64,000 nucleotides of DNA from Neurospora intermedia (GCA_037102815.1 BTPP01000001.1:955001-1019000); one strand, 5' to 3'. Shown: positions 33,637 to 47,589, counted from the stretch's first letter. Numbers and translations are program-made. Notes: generated from the sequence alone by a model not told the origin.

Positions 33637-35032
33637 ATGAAAACCCCTAGCTTTATTTCGGCCGTAGTTTATTACGCCGCTCCTACTTTGCTTATAATTA
33701 TAATGGTTCTTACCTACTATTATAGCGAATATAATTTCGTTTTTTTCTACCGCTACTTTATTTTAATATTAGAATAATAGGAATAATAGGAATAGGATTA
33801 GGCCCGGTACGCTACTTTCTTCGCCGCTTTTCTATTTTATTTCTTACCGCTCCTTCCTCCGCTATTTCCCTACTTCCCTATCTTATCTTCCTATTTACTA
33901 CCCTACTCTTCCGCTTCTTTCCCCCGTTTATAAATACTTCTATTTTATTATTTATTCTCCTACCCTACGGTTCTACCCTTATTTATATTAGTATAAGGAC
34001 CCTTTCCCTCGTTTATATAATCTCTTATATAGTACCCCTTCTAATCCTTCTCCTCCTTCTTCCCTATTATAATTTCTATTAAAATAGTTTCCTCCGGCCA
34101 CTATCGTCCTAACCCTATCGATTTAATTTCTAATACGGAGGGTCCCTCCCCTATTATATCTTTAAGCCCTATATCCTCCGTAGTTATACCTTTAGAACCT
34201 ATATTCTTCGTTCGTACCTTTTATAATTTCCTTAGTAATTATCCCCTTCAAAATTAGTATAGTTTCCTCCCCTCCTTCTTCGATCTTTATACTAATTTAA
34301 TTAATATTATTCGTAAAATTCCTTACTTTTACTATATTCTGAATTTTACTTCCGTTCTATATTCTAATAATAGGTTTAATTCCCCTAATACCTTTAAAAA
34401 GGTTGTTACTAATAAAGTTTACTTTATTTCGTCTACTAGTAAACCCTTTGTTCTCTATTCGTCTTTTTTATCATTTAATTTCTATATTTTTAATTAATAA
34501 TATTTAGAATACTATTTATAACTATATTTCTAATAAATATATATTAAATATCCCCGCCGGTTTCTATAATATTCGTAATGTTACTTAAACGGTAATTATT
34601 ACTATAATATTAAATAACCCGGATAGGTTCAATTATAATTTAAATCCTTTTATTCGTATTATTAATAATTTTATTAATTATATATATATTTATTTAGAGT
34701 AAGACGGCCTTCCTACCGACTATAAGTATTTTCCTCGTACTTTAAACTATAATATTATTAAATAGTAATAGAAGGGTTATTATAAATTAGTTACGAAGGA
34801 CGTTCGTTATAATTATATCCCTTCCCTACTTAGTAGTAATATTATAAATTTAATTCGGATTACATTTAATTTTAATAATAACGCTATTATTTCTACGCGT
34901 ATTATATCCAAAAATAGTAATTATACGACTCCTACTTATATAATTTCCAATTCTAATAGTAATAATAATTCTTTTCCCAATAGCCCTATAGCCGTCGATA
35001 TTCTTAACCGTACCTTTATAAATAATAATTAA
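33637..35032 (+). pseudogene. Antisense gene-like unit in LINE1 3' end (best copy)
   Basis: Opposite strand to the LINE. ATG at 33637 starts MKTPSFISAVVYYAAPTLLI, a positively charged residue plus about 22 hydrophobic residues (signal peptide or anchor), then a Pro/Ser/Arg-rich stretch with RIP-type stops, then a readable segment (IVSSGHYRPNPIDLISNTEG, PLEPIFFVRTFYNFLSNYPL, SPNTFKKVVTNKVYFISSTS) to about 34490. A C-terminal domain continues in the next frame, 34517 to the TAA at 35030 (NYISNKYILNIPAGFYN... to LNRTFINNN). In less mutated copy E this domain has Cys (NCNLDAFICTANDFTNCICT-type). The change of frame recurs in the extra fragment, so an intron or a second ORF is likelier than a random shift. 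Family unknown. Confidence 0.45.
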
Positions 35033-38000
35033 ATCTAATAGTACTATAAAATTACCGCGAATTAGGCTCGTATAATAAAACTACTCGAATAATTTCTTAA
35101 ATATAATTAAATGCTCGTTAAATAGTACTTTTCGGTTTTTACTATAACTATAATTTAAATAGCTCTCGTAGTTAATTTAAATATCTCCTGCTTATTCCTA
35201 TTCTATTATTCTAATATTATTAACATTCTATTTTCCTTTTAAAAATACTTGATAGTTTCCTTATATTACCCCTCCTCTAATTTAATTACTAAATAGTATT
35301 CTTTTAACCTCCCTAATTTTAACACTTATAATAGAATTCTTTCGGCTTTAATTCTATCGTCTAAGTATTTTTAGAATTCTTCCTTCAATAATAACTAAAC
35401 TTCTAAATTTAATTAGAGAATAGTATTTATATTAAAATAATTTAAAATAATATAGGCGAATATCTCTTTTTCGAACTTATAAGCGTAGATAGGAGTTAAA
35501 ACGCCTAATACTTTCCTCTAGTAAAGGAAAGTTCGGAGGCTAATAATTTCTATTCTAGCTTAAATAAGGAGGGAATCTTTCGCTTTAATTAATAAATATA
35601 GTTCTTCTTCATTTTTTTTTAATTATCGGCGTCTTCCCTTCTTCTTCTTTATACTAATTATATATTATTAAATAACTTCTCTACTAAATTTAAGGGTAAG
35701 GTCGGCGATAATAAATTTATATTATCGCCCTAATTTTATTACCGCCGCCGCTAAATAATAATTATAGTATAATACCTATTCTTGATTTATTATATCCTTT
35801 AATTATTCCTCTCTATTAGCGGCTATTAACTTTAAAATTTACAATAGTAGTAATAATTAAATCCTTAATTCCGAAGATAGTCTAATTACTATTACTAATA
35901 ATTTCTCTATTAGTACCTATATTTTAACCTACCGAACTTTAACTATACTATTTTCTAATTTATTAGTAGGTAGCCGACCTCTAGTTCGTTATATTTAAAT
36001 ATAATTAAAAACCTAAATTACAATCCCCCGGACGAACCGGGCTTAGTCCGTCCGGGCGAGCTTTTCTTCAGAGGTCCGGACTCTTTTATTAAAATAGAAA
36101 TCGAATAGCGGATAAAAGGTTTCTATTTTTAAATTTCGTATTAGTATAGCTTTATATACCCTAATAATAATTCTTAAATATTTAATTTAGTATTTCACCA
36201 ACCTAATTACTATCTTCCGAAATTTTTTATAGATTTTAATTAGTTAATAGAATATTAAGGCTCTATATATAATAATACTACAAATATATTTAATATATAT
36301 TTCCCTTATTCGAATAAGGGAATAACCCTATATCTTTACTATTAATTTTATAAATATATTTATTTATATTATCAATTTTTTTTTTACTACTTTTATATAA
36401 GTTTTATAATTAAATTTATAGTCTAATTAAACCCTCAAAAATTGTATTAATTCCATCGATTGAAATACTATTTCCCTAAATTAAAAAATTTCCGTCTTTA
36501 ATACCCTTATCTATATAAAGTATATTAATTCTATTTTAATTACTTCGAATTCTATACCCTTCGCCCCTATCTATTTCAAATATACCTCCTATACTATTGA
36601 TAACGTTTAGTAATTTTCTTTAATAATACGGATTATTATTATAATATTAATATTATTAGTAAAGCCGATTATAATTATATTTGGGATTATTACTAACTTT
36701 TAGTATAATAGGGTAATAAAAAGAATAAATAAAATAAGGGAAAGGGGGGAGCTTTATAGTACTCTAATAGTAATTGTATAGGGGCGGGAGGTTTTATGAT
36801 TGAAGAAGAGAAAGCCTCTTCTTCTAATAATTAAGTTTATTATTTACCGAATAATCTATATTAAGAATTATATTTCCTAGAGGATATATAAAAGTTACTT
36901 ATAATTAATTCTATTAAATACTCCCTTTAAATTTAAGAGTATAAGGGATATTATAACCCTAAACTTCTAGGTTATATATACTATATTAATAATTGACTAA
37001 ATTATAGATTCTATTAAATAGCCTACTTAATTATTTATTTAGCCCTCTAGTAGGAGGTTAAACTCTTTAGCTACTTATATAAACCTTTTCATTATAAACG
37101 TTTTAAAGATCTTTTCTATATTATTAAATAGTAATATTAGCCTTTATACGCTTACTAGCCTCTATTAGGTAGTACTCTTCCTAAATTTTTTAAAGATAAT
37201 TATTTTTATATCCTTAAACTACTATAGGAAATATTTAAACCGGAGGCTAACGGATAGTAAATATACTATAGTTTATTAAAATAATTATTTATATAATTTT
37301 AAAAATTTATTTAAATATTAATTAATTTTAAGTGCTTTATTAAACGCTATCTGGGAAAATACGTCCTAAATATCCTCTTCATCGATTAATTCGCTAATAA
37401 TTATCGGTTTAACGCTATTTAATAGTTCAATTTAGTCCGGTAAATAATTTATTAGGACTTTTACCTTTAAAAAGAAATAATTAATAAGAATTTTAGCCTT
37501 ACTATTATAATCCCTAATTTCTATTACCCCCTTATAAGTTTAAAGGGCTAATAATTTAGACGGGTCTACTATTTAATAATTTTAAGTATAGGCCTTTTAT
37601 TCTAGAGGCTAAAATTAATTCGGGTTCTTTAAAGCTTTAATAATATTATTATATTATATAGTTTATTAGGCTTTTATAATTATCTTCTTCTTTTTTATTA
37701 TAACTTCAATAAAATCCTTTTAATTCGATACTATTTAGTATTTAAATTACTTTTAATATATCCTCCGTACTTCTTTTATTACCGTTTTATATCCTAATAT
37801 TTATTAATTTACTTTCTTCCTTCGACCTTTCTTCTAGTACAGGACGAATTTCTCTATAAGATTAATGAATTCTCTATTAAACTTATAAAAGGCGAATTTA
37901 ATATCCTCTATTATATTAATCCTTTTTAGGATTAATATTTATTTTTCCGACGCCTCCTTTACTTTTACTATATTTATAAAACTCTAACTATATTCTCCTT

Positions 38001-39770
38001 CCTCTTCTATTTTTTTATTTTTTTTTCCTACTTAGATTTGGATTTTTTAAAGGTAATAGTCCGAACCGGTTTACTTATATTTTTACGCTCTTTAATATTT
38101 AGCCTCAACCCCGGGTAATAATTATATATAATTAATTATTCTATTCCTCTCTTTTTATATCGTATTTCCGAACTTTATCGGTTTATTATAGGGAGTACGT
38201 AAATTAAATCTCTAATATCGTATTTATATAAGGAGGCGAATAGCCTTTAGGCTGATCCCATTTTCTAAATCCCAATTAGGATAATAGAAATTATAGTCTT
38301 TTATTATAATTAAATTTCCCGCTAGGGGTCCGACCTCGATAAATTTAAAGAGTAGCGATCCTTACTAATATTCTAGTATTCCCTATATAAAAATAAGAGA
38401 GTAGATAGAAAAAACGGTCGTTAAATCCCTTAGGCTTTTAAGTATTACTATAGCCTAATCCTTTCTAATTTAGAAATTTAGGTCCTTTAAATTCTATTTT
38501 TTATTTATATATATTACTACCTTCCCTTTCTTTATATAATCGACCCCGAAATATCTCCCGCCTCTAGGACGGTAAATATCCTTATTTAAATTTCTATCCG
38601 GCTCTTAAATTGCTATAATATTATAAGTTTCCTTTTATTCGAATAAAAGCTTCCCTTTTCCGTACAATTTCCCTACGTTCTAATAGAATATTTTTAATTA
38701 AATTATTAATTACCTTAAAATAGGGTTCCTTCTAATGCTTTAATAGAAAGTAAAAGTATTATTTCCCTAAAGGGGGCTATAATTATATAAATACTATTAC
38801 CGCTATACAATTAATTCCCCCTTATATTCTATAAATATATATAAATATCTATTAGGCCCTATAAGTTTAATAATTTCAATTAGGAGGATAGGCCAATAAT
38901 TTTCTTCGGCCGTCCCCTTTTTATAATTCCTCTAATATATCTCTCTAGGGTAATAATAATATAGGAGTTAGGGGGGGCGTTTGGAAGGATGCCTTCGTTT
39001 ATAATTTCTATTGTCGGCTCTAATACCTTTCCAGCTAGGTTCCTATAGGGGGCGAACGCCTACGGCCTTTCGGTATATATAATAAACGCCTTTATAATTA
39101 CCTTCCGGAGAATAAGGTACTCTTTATAATTGAAACGCCCATTCCTTCACAGATTCGTCGTCGGGCCCAGAAGTGTATAGCAAGAATCCACACTAGAGGT
39201 CGTAGTACTATAGGCCTACTACGAAGCGAGGAAGGAGCGGCGGTTCTATTTATAGCGGTCTAAATACTATTAATTACGGAGCCCGAAATCTAAAAGAGGA
39301 AAATTAGACATCGAACTAAACTCGAAGCCCGTACTTTCAGCTACAAAAAGCCACTTTTTCCTTTACAATTGAAATTTCTCCTCGACTATTAAGTACATCA
39401 AAGTGTATAGGGTACTAAAATAACGAGAAAAATAAAGCGGTTATTTTGGTACTAGCTACATTGTACTATATATTCTAATTATTAAAAAAAAAGTAAAAGA
39501 AAATAAAAGGAAGAATTTTAGTTGTAATAGCGCCTTTAACCCTGGAATTCTAGGAGGGGGTTAGGGTTAGGGTTTAAAATTGAAAATCTAGAAAACAAAT
39601 ACAAAGAAAAGAAATTTCAAAATCTTGCATTCGAGTTTTTTTTTTTCCTTTTTTTTCCTTTTTTTTTTTCCTTTTTTCTTTCCCTTTTTTTTTCCTTTTC
39701 TTTTTACCTTTTAATAATATAAAGGATGAAAAAAGCATCTCTTTCTAATAATTTGAGTTAGTCGTTTAAT

Positions 39771-39840
39771 AAATTTAGTAGTTTAATGGTTATTATATTA
39801 CTTTAATACTAGCGAGGTCCTGAGTTTAATCTAGCTTAAA
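39771..39840 (+). other. tRNA-like segment in TEL2
   Basis: TAGTAGTTTAATGG (A-box-like) and GAGTTTAATCT (B-box-like) spaced as in a tRNA; homologous to 20440-20512. RIP has altered the B-box. Not a functional tRNA. Confidence 0.4.
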
Positions 39841-40077
39841 GTTAAGTTTTTACTTTATATTAAAGAAAAAAAATTTAAGAATAATAATTTAAAATAATTA
39901 TTAAATTAAAATAAATGAAGTAATTTAAGTACGAATTCTTTAACTATTACTTTAATAAGGAGGAAGTTTTTAAAATTACTTTTTTTAATTAGTAAAGAGA
40001 AGTAAATCCTTAAGTTCTTATATAAATAATCTTTATAATAAAAGAAAATTAGAATAAGTATTAATTAGAGCTAGAGT

Positions 40078-40146
40078 TAGTTGGGGTTAGGGTTAATTAG
40101 TATTAGGGTTAATTAGGGTTAGGGTTAATTAGGGTTAGGGTTAGCT
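40078..40146. repeat. Interstitial telomere-repeat array (TTAGGG)
   Basis: TTAGGGTTAATTAGGGTTAG units, followed by a GC-rich GGCC block and another short run at 40211-40227. The G-rich strand is on +, opposite to TEL1. Confidence 0.85.
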
Positions 40147-40446
40147 CCGGGGGTGCAGGGGGCCGGTGAGAGGCCCCCGCTTGTGAATAGTTTTTTTTTC
40201 CTAGTAGAAAATTAGGGTTAGGGTTAGTGGCCGGGGGTGCAGGGTGCCGGCGAGGCCCCTGCAAATAGAAATACTAATAAATATTTATAATATATATTTT
40301 AAAAATAAGAGTCTAAACTATATAATATTATATAAAAGAAATCATTAGTATTAGGTTTTTAAAGAAAACTTTCTTATTCTTTTAAGTTAAATCTATAGGC
40401 GTTTCACTGTCTTCGTTGGCCACATCTGGCTCCGGCCAAGGACGAC

Positions 40447-42179
40447 TATTTTATTAGTATCGGCCGTAACCAAAGGGTTATTAAATACAATTATTACTAG
40501 TAAGCGGTTATTAATATTATAGGGATTGGCTCATTTTCTAATATAGCGACTATATATTATATTTTGACTAAGCTTAATACTATTATTAATATTACTATTA
40601 TAAATATTATTAATATTAATTATAACGATCTTGTAATATTACCTTAAGTATAATAGTCTAGGGTTAAGGAGTTCGCCGGGTTACCGCCTACGAATCCTTA
40701 GTTAAAGGATCCGTTAAGCTGGTCGCAGCAGACTTAAAATAAACTATAGTCTTTTTAAGATTCTTCTTAACTATAGTCCGAGGGCTTAATCCAGCCGGTA
40801 AAGTAAATAAAATATATCGAAATTAGATATTATACAAAATATTAATTTACTTAGGCCTATACTTTAAAAATCTATTAATAAGTATTAATTGTATATATAG
40901 GGGGCGCTTATACTAGCTTTATAAGGCTTATAGTAAGCGAACTAGGCATACTATTAGTAATTGATTATTAACTATAGTCTTTATAATCGTCTTAATAATA
41001 TTAACCGTCGTTACTATTATTATAATCTTAATAACCCTCGAAGCTAACGGTCCTTTTAATTTATTAATTAATTGTAGAAGTAGGCAATTTTCTCTTCCTC
41101 TTTACCGAACCCTCTATAATTTAATTCCTAATATTAATATTATTATACGCCAAATCAGATTAATATAATACGTATATTAATTCGCAAAGTATAGAGGATT
41201 TAATTCAATATAATAATTACAAACTCTACAATATTGAAGTAATCGGAATTCAAGTTGTTGGAGGATAAGCGAGATATTCAACTCTTTAGTTAAAAGGAGG
41301 AAATTTAGAAAGAAAGGAAGTTTAAAAGAGGAGGAAGTTCGAAAAGGGAGATAGCCGGTAGAATTTACGTATTCACTTAATCGTTAACCAATACTTTCGA
41401 ATTAAATATTAAAATAAAATATAGCGTATAAATAACTAATTCTTATCCGGGATTATACTAATAAATATAATTATAATAGTTCGACTACATTCGATTAATA
41501 ATAGCAGGGTAATTATTTATTCTATTCTAATCTATACTATCCGACGTAAATAATATTGAAAATTCAAACGACGGAACGGAGTACTATATATTCAATCGTC
41601 TTTAATACTCTACCGGCCCCATCTTTTAGTCGGTAAATTAGACTATAAAATTAGATAGCGGGGTATTATTAGTACACGGGTATAGAAAGTAACTTCCAAT
41701 CCTTTCTACGCAAGTTGGTAAATAGAAAGACTAAATGAAATAGCAGAATATTTAAGAATAAGAAGTAAATATAATAATAATTTATAATATTAATTTTCGT
41801 TTACTATATTTATATAAATATAGTATAGGATTAGGTAGGTCTAGAAGGCGGCTAACTACCCTATAGCACGGGTTCATCCGTATTTTAAACCCCAATCTTA
41901 GTAAGGGAAAGTAGAACGTAACTACTCTAAAACTATATATATATTATATACGTACCAACCTTATTTAGTATTTATATTATTGAAAGTTAGTAAATATCTT
42001 AAATAAATCGAGTATCTATATATATCAAACTTCTAAATTAAATATTAGGACTTCTATATATAATTTACTCTCTATATAATATAGATACTAATCTCTTAAT
42101 ATATTCCTTTATAAGACTCTCCCCTTTATAACTCTCTTTATTAGATTTTGCACTTAAATATATATTTAATTACCCTATT
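40447..42179. other. Unresolved RIP-treated region
   Basis: No family recognised. A + frame near 41560-41770 (GVLYIQSSL, TRVQKVTSNPFYASW, RLNEIAEYLRIRSKYNNNL) looks coding-like and could be an upstream part of the following transposase relic or a separate gene, but it is not identifiable. Confidence 0.35.
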
Positions 42180-45100
42180 TAATTTAAATAGTTCCAACTA
42201 TACCCAAACGTAGGACTAAAATAATTAAAAGCGATAACCTATCATAAGTAGAACGTCTTATTAATAGACTAATACTACTTAGAGTTAATTTCAGTAGATA
42301 TATACCCCTCCCTAGGATTTATCTATATTATTAATAATAATAACCCAACCTACCTCAATATTTAAAATTAAAATTATTATATTCTATCCCTATATTTAAT
42401 TATAGTAATAACAATACGGTTATATCTAATGTAGGTATAGTATATAATAATAATACTAATAATTGGAAGGATATTAACGATTAGAGTAATAACGAAGGTA
42501 ATAATAAGGGTGAGTTAAACTTAATATACCCTTAACGTACCTAATTATATTACTAATAATTTAATAATAAATATTATCGATTAAAACAATATCTATAAAG
42601 GCATAGACCTTATAAATATCCGATATAGGCTTGAGAATTTAATAAATAATATTAACGATATACTTCCTACTAGGTTTGACGAAGAATAATTGCATCTTAA
42701 TATCGAATATAATGAGCGCAACTTTAATAAAGAACTAGAGACGTACGTATTCGAAGAAAATTTTATAACTAATTAAGTAGCCAAATAAACCAATTAAAAA
42801 CTAAGAGTAAATATTCCTTAAAGTACTATAATACGCAGCCTGATTTCTAATACTTTAGAACTAATCTATTATTACTACAATCGGTACGAATATCTAACGG
42901 ATTTTCAAATAGCCTTTAATTTATATATTATTATTATTAATAAACACTCGCAATAATAATATAAAGTATAGGTTGAAATTTTAAGTATACTACGTAACTA
43001 AGACGGTAGACCTATTATTAATATCTAATATCTACTAAAGTAGGTAGAAATTTTAAAGAATTGTATAGTTAGACGATTATTATTATTCGATATATATATA
43101 GCTAAAATTCTATTGTAAACTTCAAGGATAAAGACTGAATTAGCCAATCGAAAAAAATAAGTCGAAGGTGGTTAGAATAATTTAAACCAATCGATAGTTA
43201 CCGGACCCCTATATTTTATAGATCTACACTCCCTTTTCTAAACTTTTTTAAATTCGGATACCGCTGTAATAATGTATAGTAATATAGTATATTTTATTAA
43301 TAATCTAATAGAATTATTTTATTCGCTATACTAATTATCGTCAATTCGTACTACTTCTAACCAATATACGCATTTTATTAGTAATTCCAATAATAACGGC
43401 AAGGCCATTTTTCCTTCGGACTTTATCTACTTCTACTATTATAATAAGTCTAATATAGAGTCCAATATCCCTAAATACTATTATCGCTTACTAGAAGACG
43501 ACCCCTAGTACCGCATCTATATTAATTATATCAAAGCCATAGGGAAGAATTATACCTTTAATATCTATCAATATAATAGCAAAATCACTTTAATTATTAA
43601 TAAATATATAAATATTAACTATATCGACTAAAACTTTCCTAGTATTGGAATATATTACTAGATCGGCTAGCAAATAATATTCGGGAAGTACGAATTGATT
43701 ATTCGACTCAACGAAAAACTATAGATTATTCAAAACTAGGCTAATTAATTTACTCCCATTATTATTAATTATTTTAACAGTAATAATTTGAATAATCCTA
43801 GCCCGCCAATACAAAAAGGGAAGCAAAGGGAGAAAAGACTTTTTAAAAAATATACGATAAAGCCGAATAATAAGTAGGAAAATAGCCATTTTCTTATACG
43901 TCGGGTTTTAGACCAAATTCTCAAGGATAACCCCAATAAATTCTAAATCGTTTCTAAATTCGAAGGAGTACCCACATTCAAAAAGTTCAAAATCCATCCT
44001 CTCGCATTTACACCACCCATTCGAACCTACCTAGAAATCAAGGAATTCGGTTGTACTACCTTTAAGGAATATTAGGATAAAGTTAATAACCCGGGTTTTA
44101 ATATAATTAATTACCCTATTCTAATTTTTATTAATAGATTTAATATGTATTGCAATATATATAGATCTATTATAGGGGTCTACTAATTACTAACTGGCCT
44201 ACTATATAATACCCGAGCCCGAAATACTAATATCTTTCTTATTGTCCTCGGTCCGCATATATCGAGTTTCAATAATATAATTAAAGTATTAGGGTGCTTA
44301 ATACTATTAAATAAGGGCACAGTTATAATATAAATAGAAGGAAGGCTAATACTAGTATTAATATTCACCTTATATTATACTAGTAATATACCCTAATAGA
44401 ACCAAAATACTAGTATAGTAGGTATAGATAGTCAAAAGTTTTACCGCTTTTACTTTATTAATCCGGATTATATTATTAACCAATAGAATATTTTGACTGG
44501 TTTTGTATTCAACCCCGAAATTAAACGGTATTACTACTAGTATTTATAAATAAGGTAAGAAATTGATATCAACCTTACTATAATTAAAGGCAACTAAATA
44601 GTATATAAAACCCAATAGGGTATTAATTTAATTCGGCCGGCCTTATTCGACTTAACTCCAGTATTAAATATTATTTTAATTAGGGTGCCTAATCCAGTAC
44701 ATTCCGAATATAAAGGTATTATAGCCGAGACCTACAAAATACTATTGGAAGTATTCCTTATAGCAAAAGCAAAGACGGAATATAATCTTACTATTCGGCA
44801 TTAACCATTTCTATCCGGGTAGACTACCCTCCCTTCCCCAATTTTATACCTTAGGAGCTATATATCAACCGACTATACAAAATAGTCTATTATAGCACCT
44901 CTACTATTTATAGTATAGCTTTATAAAAACTATATCGAAAAGTATATATAGGAAGCTTAGAAATCTATTATCTAACCAAACCGTAGAGACGGAACCAGCG
45001 ACGAAGATAGCGAAGACGAACAAACCGTATATAAAGTAGATCTTATATTAATTAATATATTTACTAGAATACTAACGGCAATAGTTTAAAATAATAGTGT

Positions 45101-46995
45101 ATTAATAAATACCCGAAATATACAATCTATATATAACAATATAGAAGTATATATTTTAGGTATTAGAAACTAGTATATTAAATTATATAATATGGTAGTA
45201 GAAGCGACTATTAATAATCTAAGGGTAAGAAATAACCTATATAGATCTCGTACTCGGCCAGATTAAGTTTTACCTTTATAAGTATTATTTTAATAATCTT
45301 TAATATTAGCTACGAGTATAATAGTAATAAGTAGCCTTAATAATAAGGTTAATAATAACGATATAGAAAGGGATAATATTATAGTCGAAAATGAGGAAGG
45401 AGGAGTAGTAGCCGAGGTAGTTATAGAAGCGACTATAATTCTAAGGCGGGTAAAGAAATATATTAAAAAAGTATTACGACCAAAATATTTATATAGGTAT
45501 ATATTATAGTGAACTTTACTAGTAGTATAGCCCGCCTAGTCCATTGAATATACTAGCGGAGGAAAAATATTACAAGTAAATCTATATTCACCCCTAAATC
45601 CAAGTCTTAGCGCCCGCCAAGCACACCTGCACGTGCCCTATAGTACCACACAACGTATATAAAACCTACGCCGGGATTATACCGACAATTTGAATTGAAT
45701 TAATAATTAAACTTAATAGACGATTTAAAAAAATAGTAGAAACGACGAACGGCCGAAATATTGAAAAATAAATCCTTAAATAAGAGCGTATTATTTATAC
45801 TATCTGATTTACCCTACTAAACTCGTTTACTAACAATAATATAGAATTAACCGACTAAATTAGGTATATTATCCGGGATACCCCTAGCTTATCTAATAGT
45901 CTATTATACGAAGACGAGCGATAGTCTAATATTAAAAAACAGAAGTAAATTAAAGAGTCGGAATTTAATATCCCAAATTCTACCAACGATATATATATTC
46001 GACCTAATATCATTAGTAAATTAATAGATATATAATAAATTTACTACCCCGTTGCTAAATCTCATTTACCTCTATCCGCTATATCTATATTTAATTTATT
46101 TCGCCGTACCCTATTTAGAGTATACAAATTGGACTATAGTCTATAGATTTTACGATTTACTATTAATAATTTATAATATAATAAGAAAGTATTATTTACT
46201 AATAGGTATATTCTATATCTATATCCTATACCTACCTACTATATATCTATGTCTATATCTATCTATATCTATATCCTATACCTATCTATACCTACTATAC
46301 CTATACCGAGACACCGAACTCTCCGAGCACTAACTATTAGGCAAATACAATCGACTACTAGTAGTATTTATATAATAATTTAATATATTACTCCAAGAGC
46401 CCGGCCGAAGTACTATAAATATCTATTCAATATAACGTATATATATAATATATATAATATTAATATATATTAATATAATTATACTAATCTATTACCCCCC
46501 AAAAACGCGCCCGATTACTAATATTACTAAATAACCACCCAAAAATACGCCTAACCTCCTTTTTAGACCTAAAATCGGAGGAAATAGCTAATACAAATTA
46601 ATATCTAACTTATATTAGTACCCTTCAACGTTATACCTTTAATATTGGGAACTATATTAAATATTACCGCTCCGGCCCCGGCCCCAGACCCAACGCCGAC
46701 ACCGGTAACGACAATATCGGCCGTATCGATTATATTTTTATTTATAAATGGAAGAAGTATAATAAACGCTATATTTTTCTTATACTAACTAAAATTAGGC
46801 TTATTAATTATATTAATCGTACACTTAAACTACAGCTCATTAAAAAGGGTAAACTACTAATTATTAAATTACCAACTTTATTTACAAATAGGGTATATAT
46901 TATAAATATTTCGAAAGTCTATAAACGTAGCTATAATTATCAACCTCGCTCAAGTTAGGTAAATTGGGATATTATATAGATATAATAATATATAT
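42180..46995 (+). pseudogene. Tnp2-like (CACTA-related) transposase relic
   Basis: Long + frame matching, as I recall it, a fungal transposase family annotated as Tnp2-like (EnSpm/CACTA-related). Landmarks: a basic N-terminal part (RYRLENLINNINDILPTRFD, about 42620); EGVPTFKKFKIHPLAF (about 43965); PILIFINRFNMYCNIYRSII and LGPHISSFNN (44120-44280), where the family has a catalytic-type Asp; RVPNPVHSEYKGI (about 44686); RRFKKIVETTNGRNIEK (about 45720); and a C-terminal GRIDYIFIYKWKKYNKR (about 46717) ending SS.VNWDII (about 46960). Many RIP-type stops. An AT-rich stretch with CTATAT repeats (46180-46310) between C-terminal blocks may be an intron or insertion. Terminal repeats not found; exact ends uncertain. 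Confidence 0.55.
46180..46310. repeat. CTATAT/CTATCTA microsatellite
   Basis: Imperfect hexamer-like repeats (TATATCTATATCCTATACCT). They make a fortuitous open frame rich in Leu/Tyr, not a gene. Confidence 0.75.
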
Positions 46996-47589
46996 TTCGC
47001 TAATCCTCCTACCTTCCGCGATATATTAATATCTTCTAATTCCTTTGAATAATAGTTTTAGTATAGGGATTTATAGTATATTCAAATTATTATCTCCTAC
47101 CTTCGATAGTAGTATACTAACTAACACTAATAATATATAGTATTTAATATCGATAATTAATATAATAATATATATCCAAATTATTTTATCTAACTACTAT
47201 AAGTATCTTGATTACTATAATATCCCAATCGATCAATAATATTTATATATAATATTACCCCTAAAGGAATTAATTATATTCGTAAATATTATATCTACTA
47301 CCCTAATAATCTATATACAAAGATTACCCCTAAGCGTATTAATAATATTAATAAATATCGTATACTATCTATAGTCTATATACGAACTACCTATAAATTA
47401 ATTAGATATATTCCTAAGTATCGTACTATATTATACTATATTGCATTAAGTATATTAAATATATTAAATGTATCAAACGTATTACTATAATATAAATTTA
47501 ATCCTCAATTATATCCGTTATTCAATTACTATTATATATAACCAGCGCCGGGTGTAGGCGCTAGGCTGCTAGACTGGGCCGTACGCTGG
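46996..47589. other. Unresolved AT-rich sequence
   Basis: No coding or repeat structure recognised; heavily RIP-altered until about 47520, where GC rises sharply. Confidence 0.4.

Larger units (their letters stand above)
33540..39130 (-). mobile_element. LINE1 copy D: 5'-truncated LINE
   Basis: Reads right to left. It starts within ORF1 near the CCHC knuckle at about 39130, where TEL2 abuts it, then the endonuclease, RT and C-terminal parts of ORF2 to about 35150, then the 3' region to the terminus TCTTATTCCC at 33540. Nearly collinear with copy B without its TEL insertion; stops are RIP-type. On its left it interrupts the helicase relic. It carries the best-preserved antisense frame. Confidence 0.85.
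39131..40446 (-). repeat. TEL2: second telomere-repeat module, inverted relative to TEL1
   Basis: About 1.32 kb running from TGAAACGCCCATTCC (39131) to the end shared with R3 (GGCTCCGGCCAAGGACGAC, 40429-40446). Contents mirror TEL1: GC-richer edge, TTTTGGTAC inverted motif, short TTAGGG run (39561-39575), long T-rich tracts (39630-39705), tRNA-like segment (39771-39840), main TTAGGG array (40078-40146), GC-rich GGGGGTGCAGGGGGCCGG block, further TTAGGG run (40211-40227) and a second GC block. It adjoins the 5'-truncated end of LINE1 copy D. More RIP-altered at its edge than TEL1. Confidence 0.7.

Noticed and set aside
46052-46333. 93-codon Leu/Tyr-rich open frame
   Set aside because: Built largely by CTATAT microsatellite DNA inside the transposase relic; no protein features.
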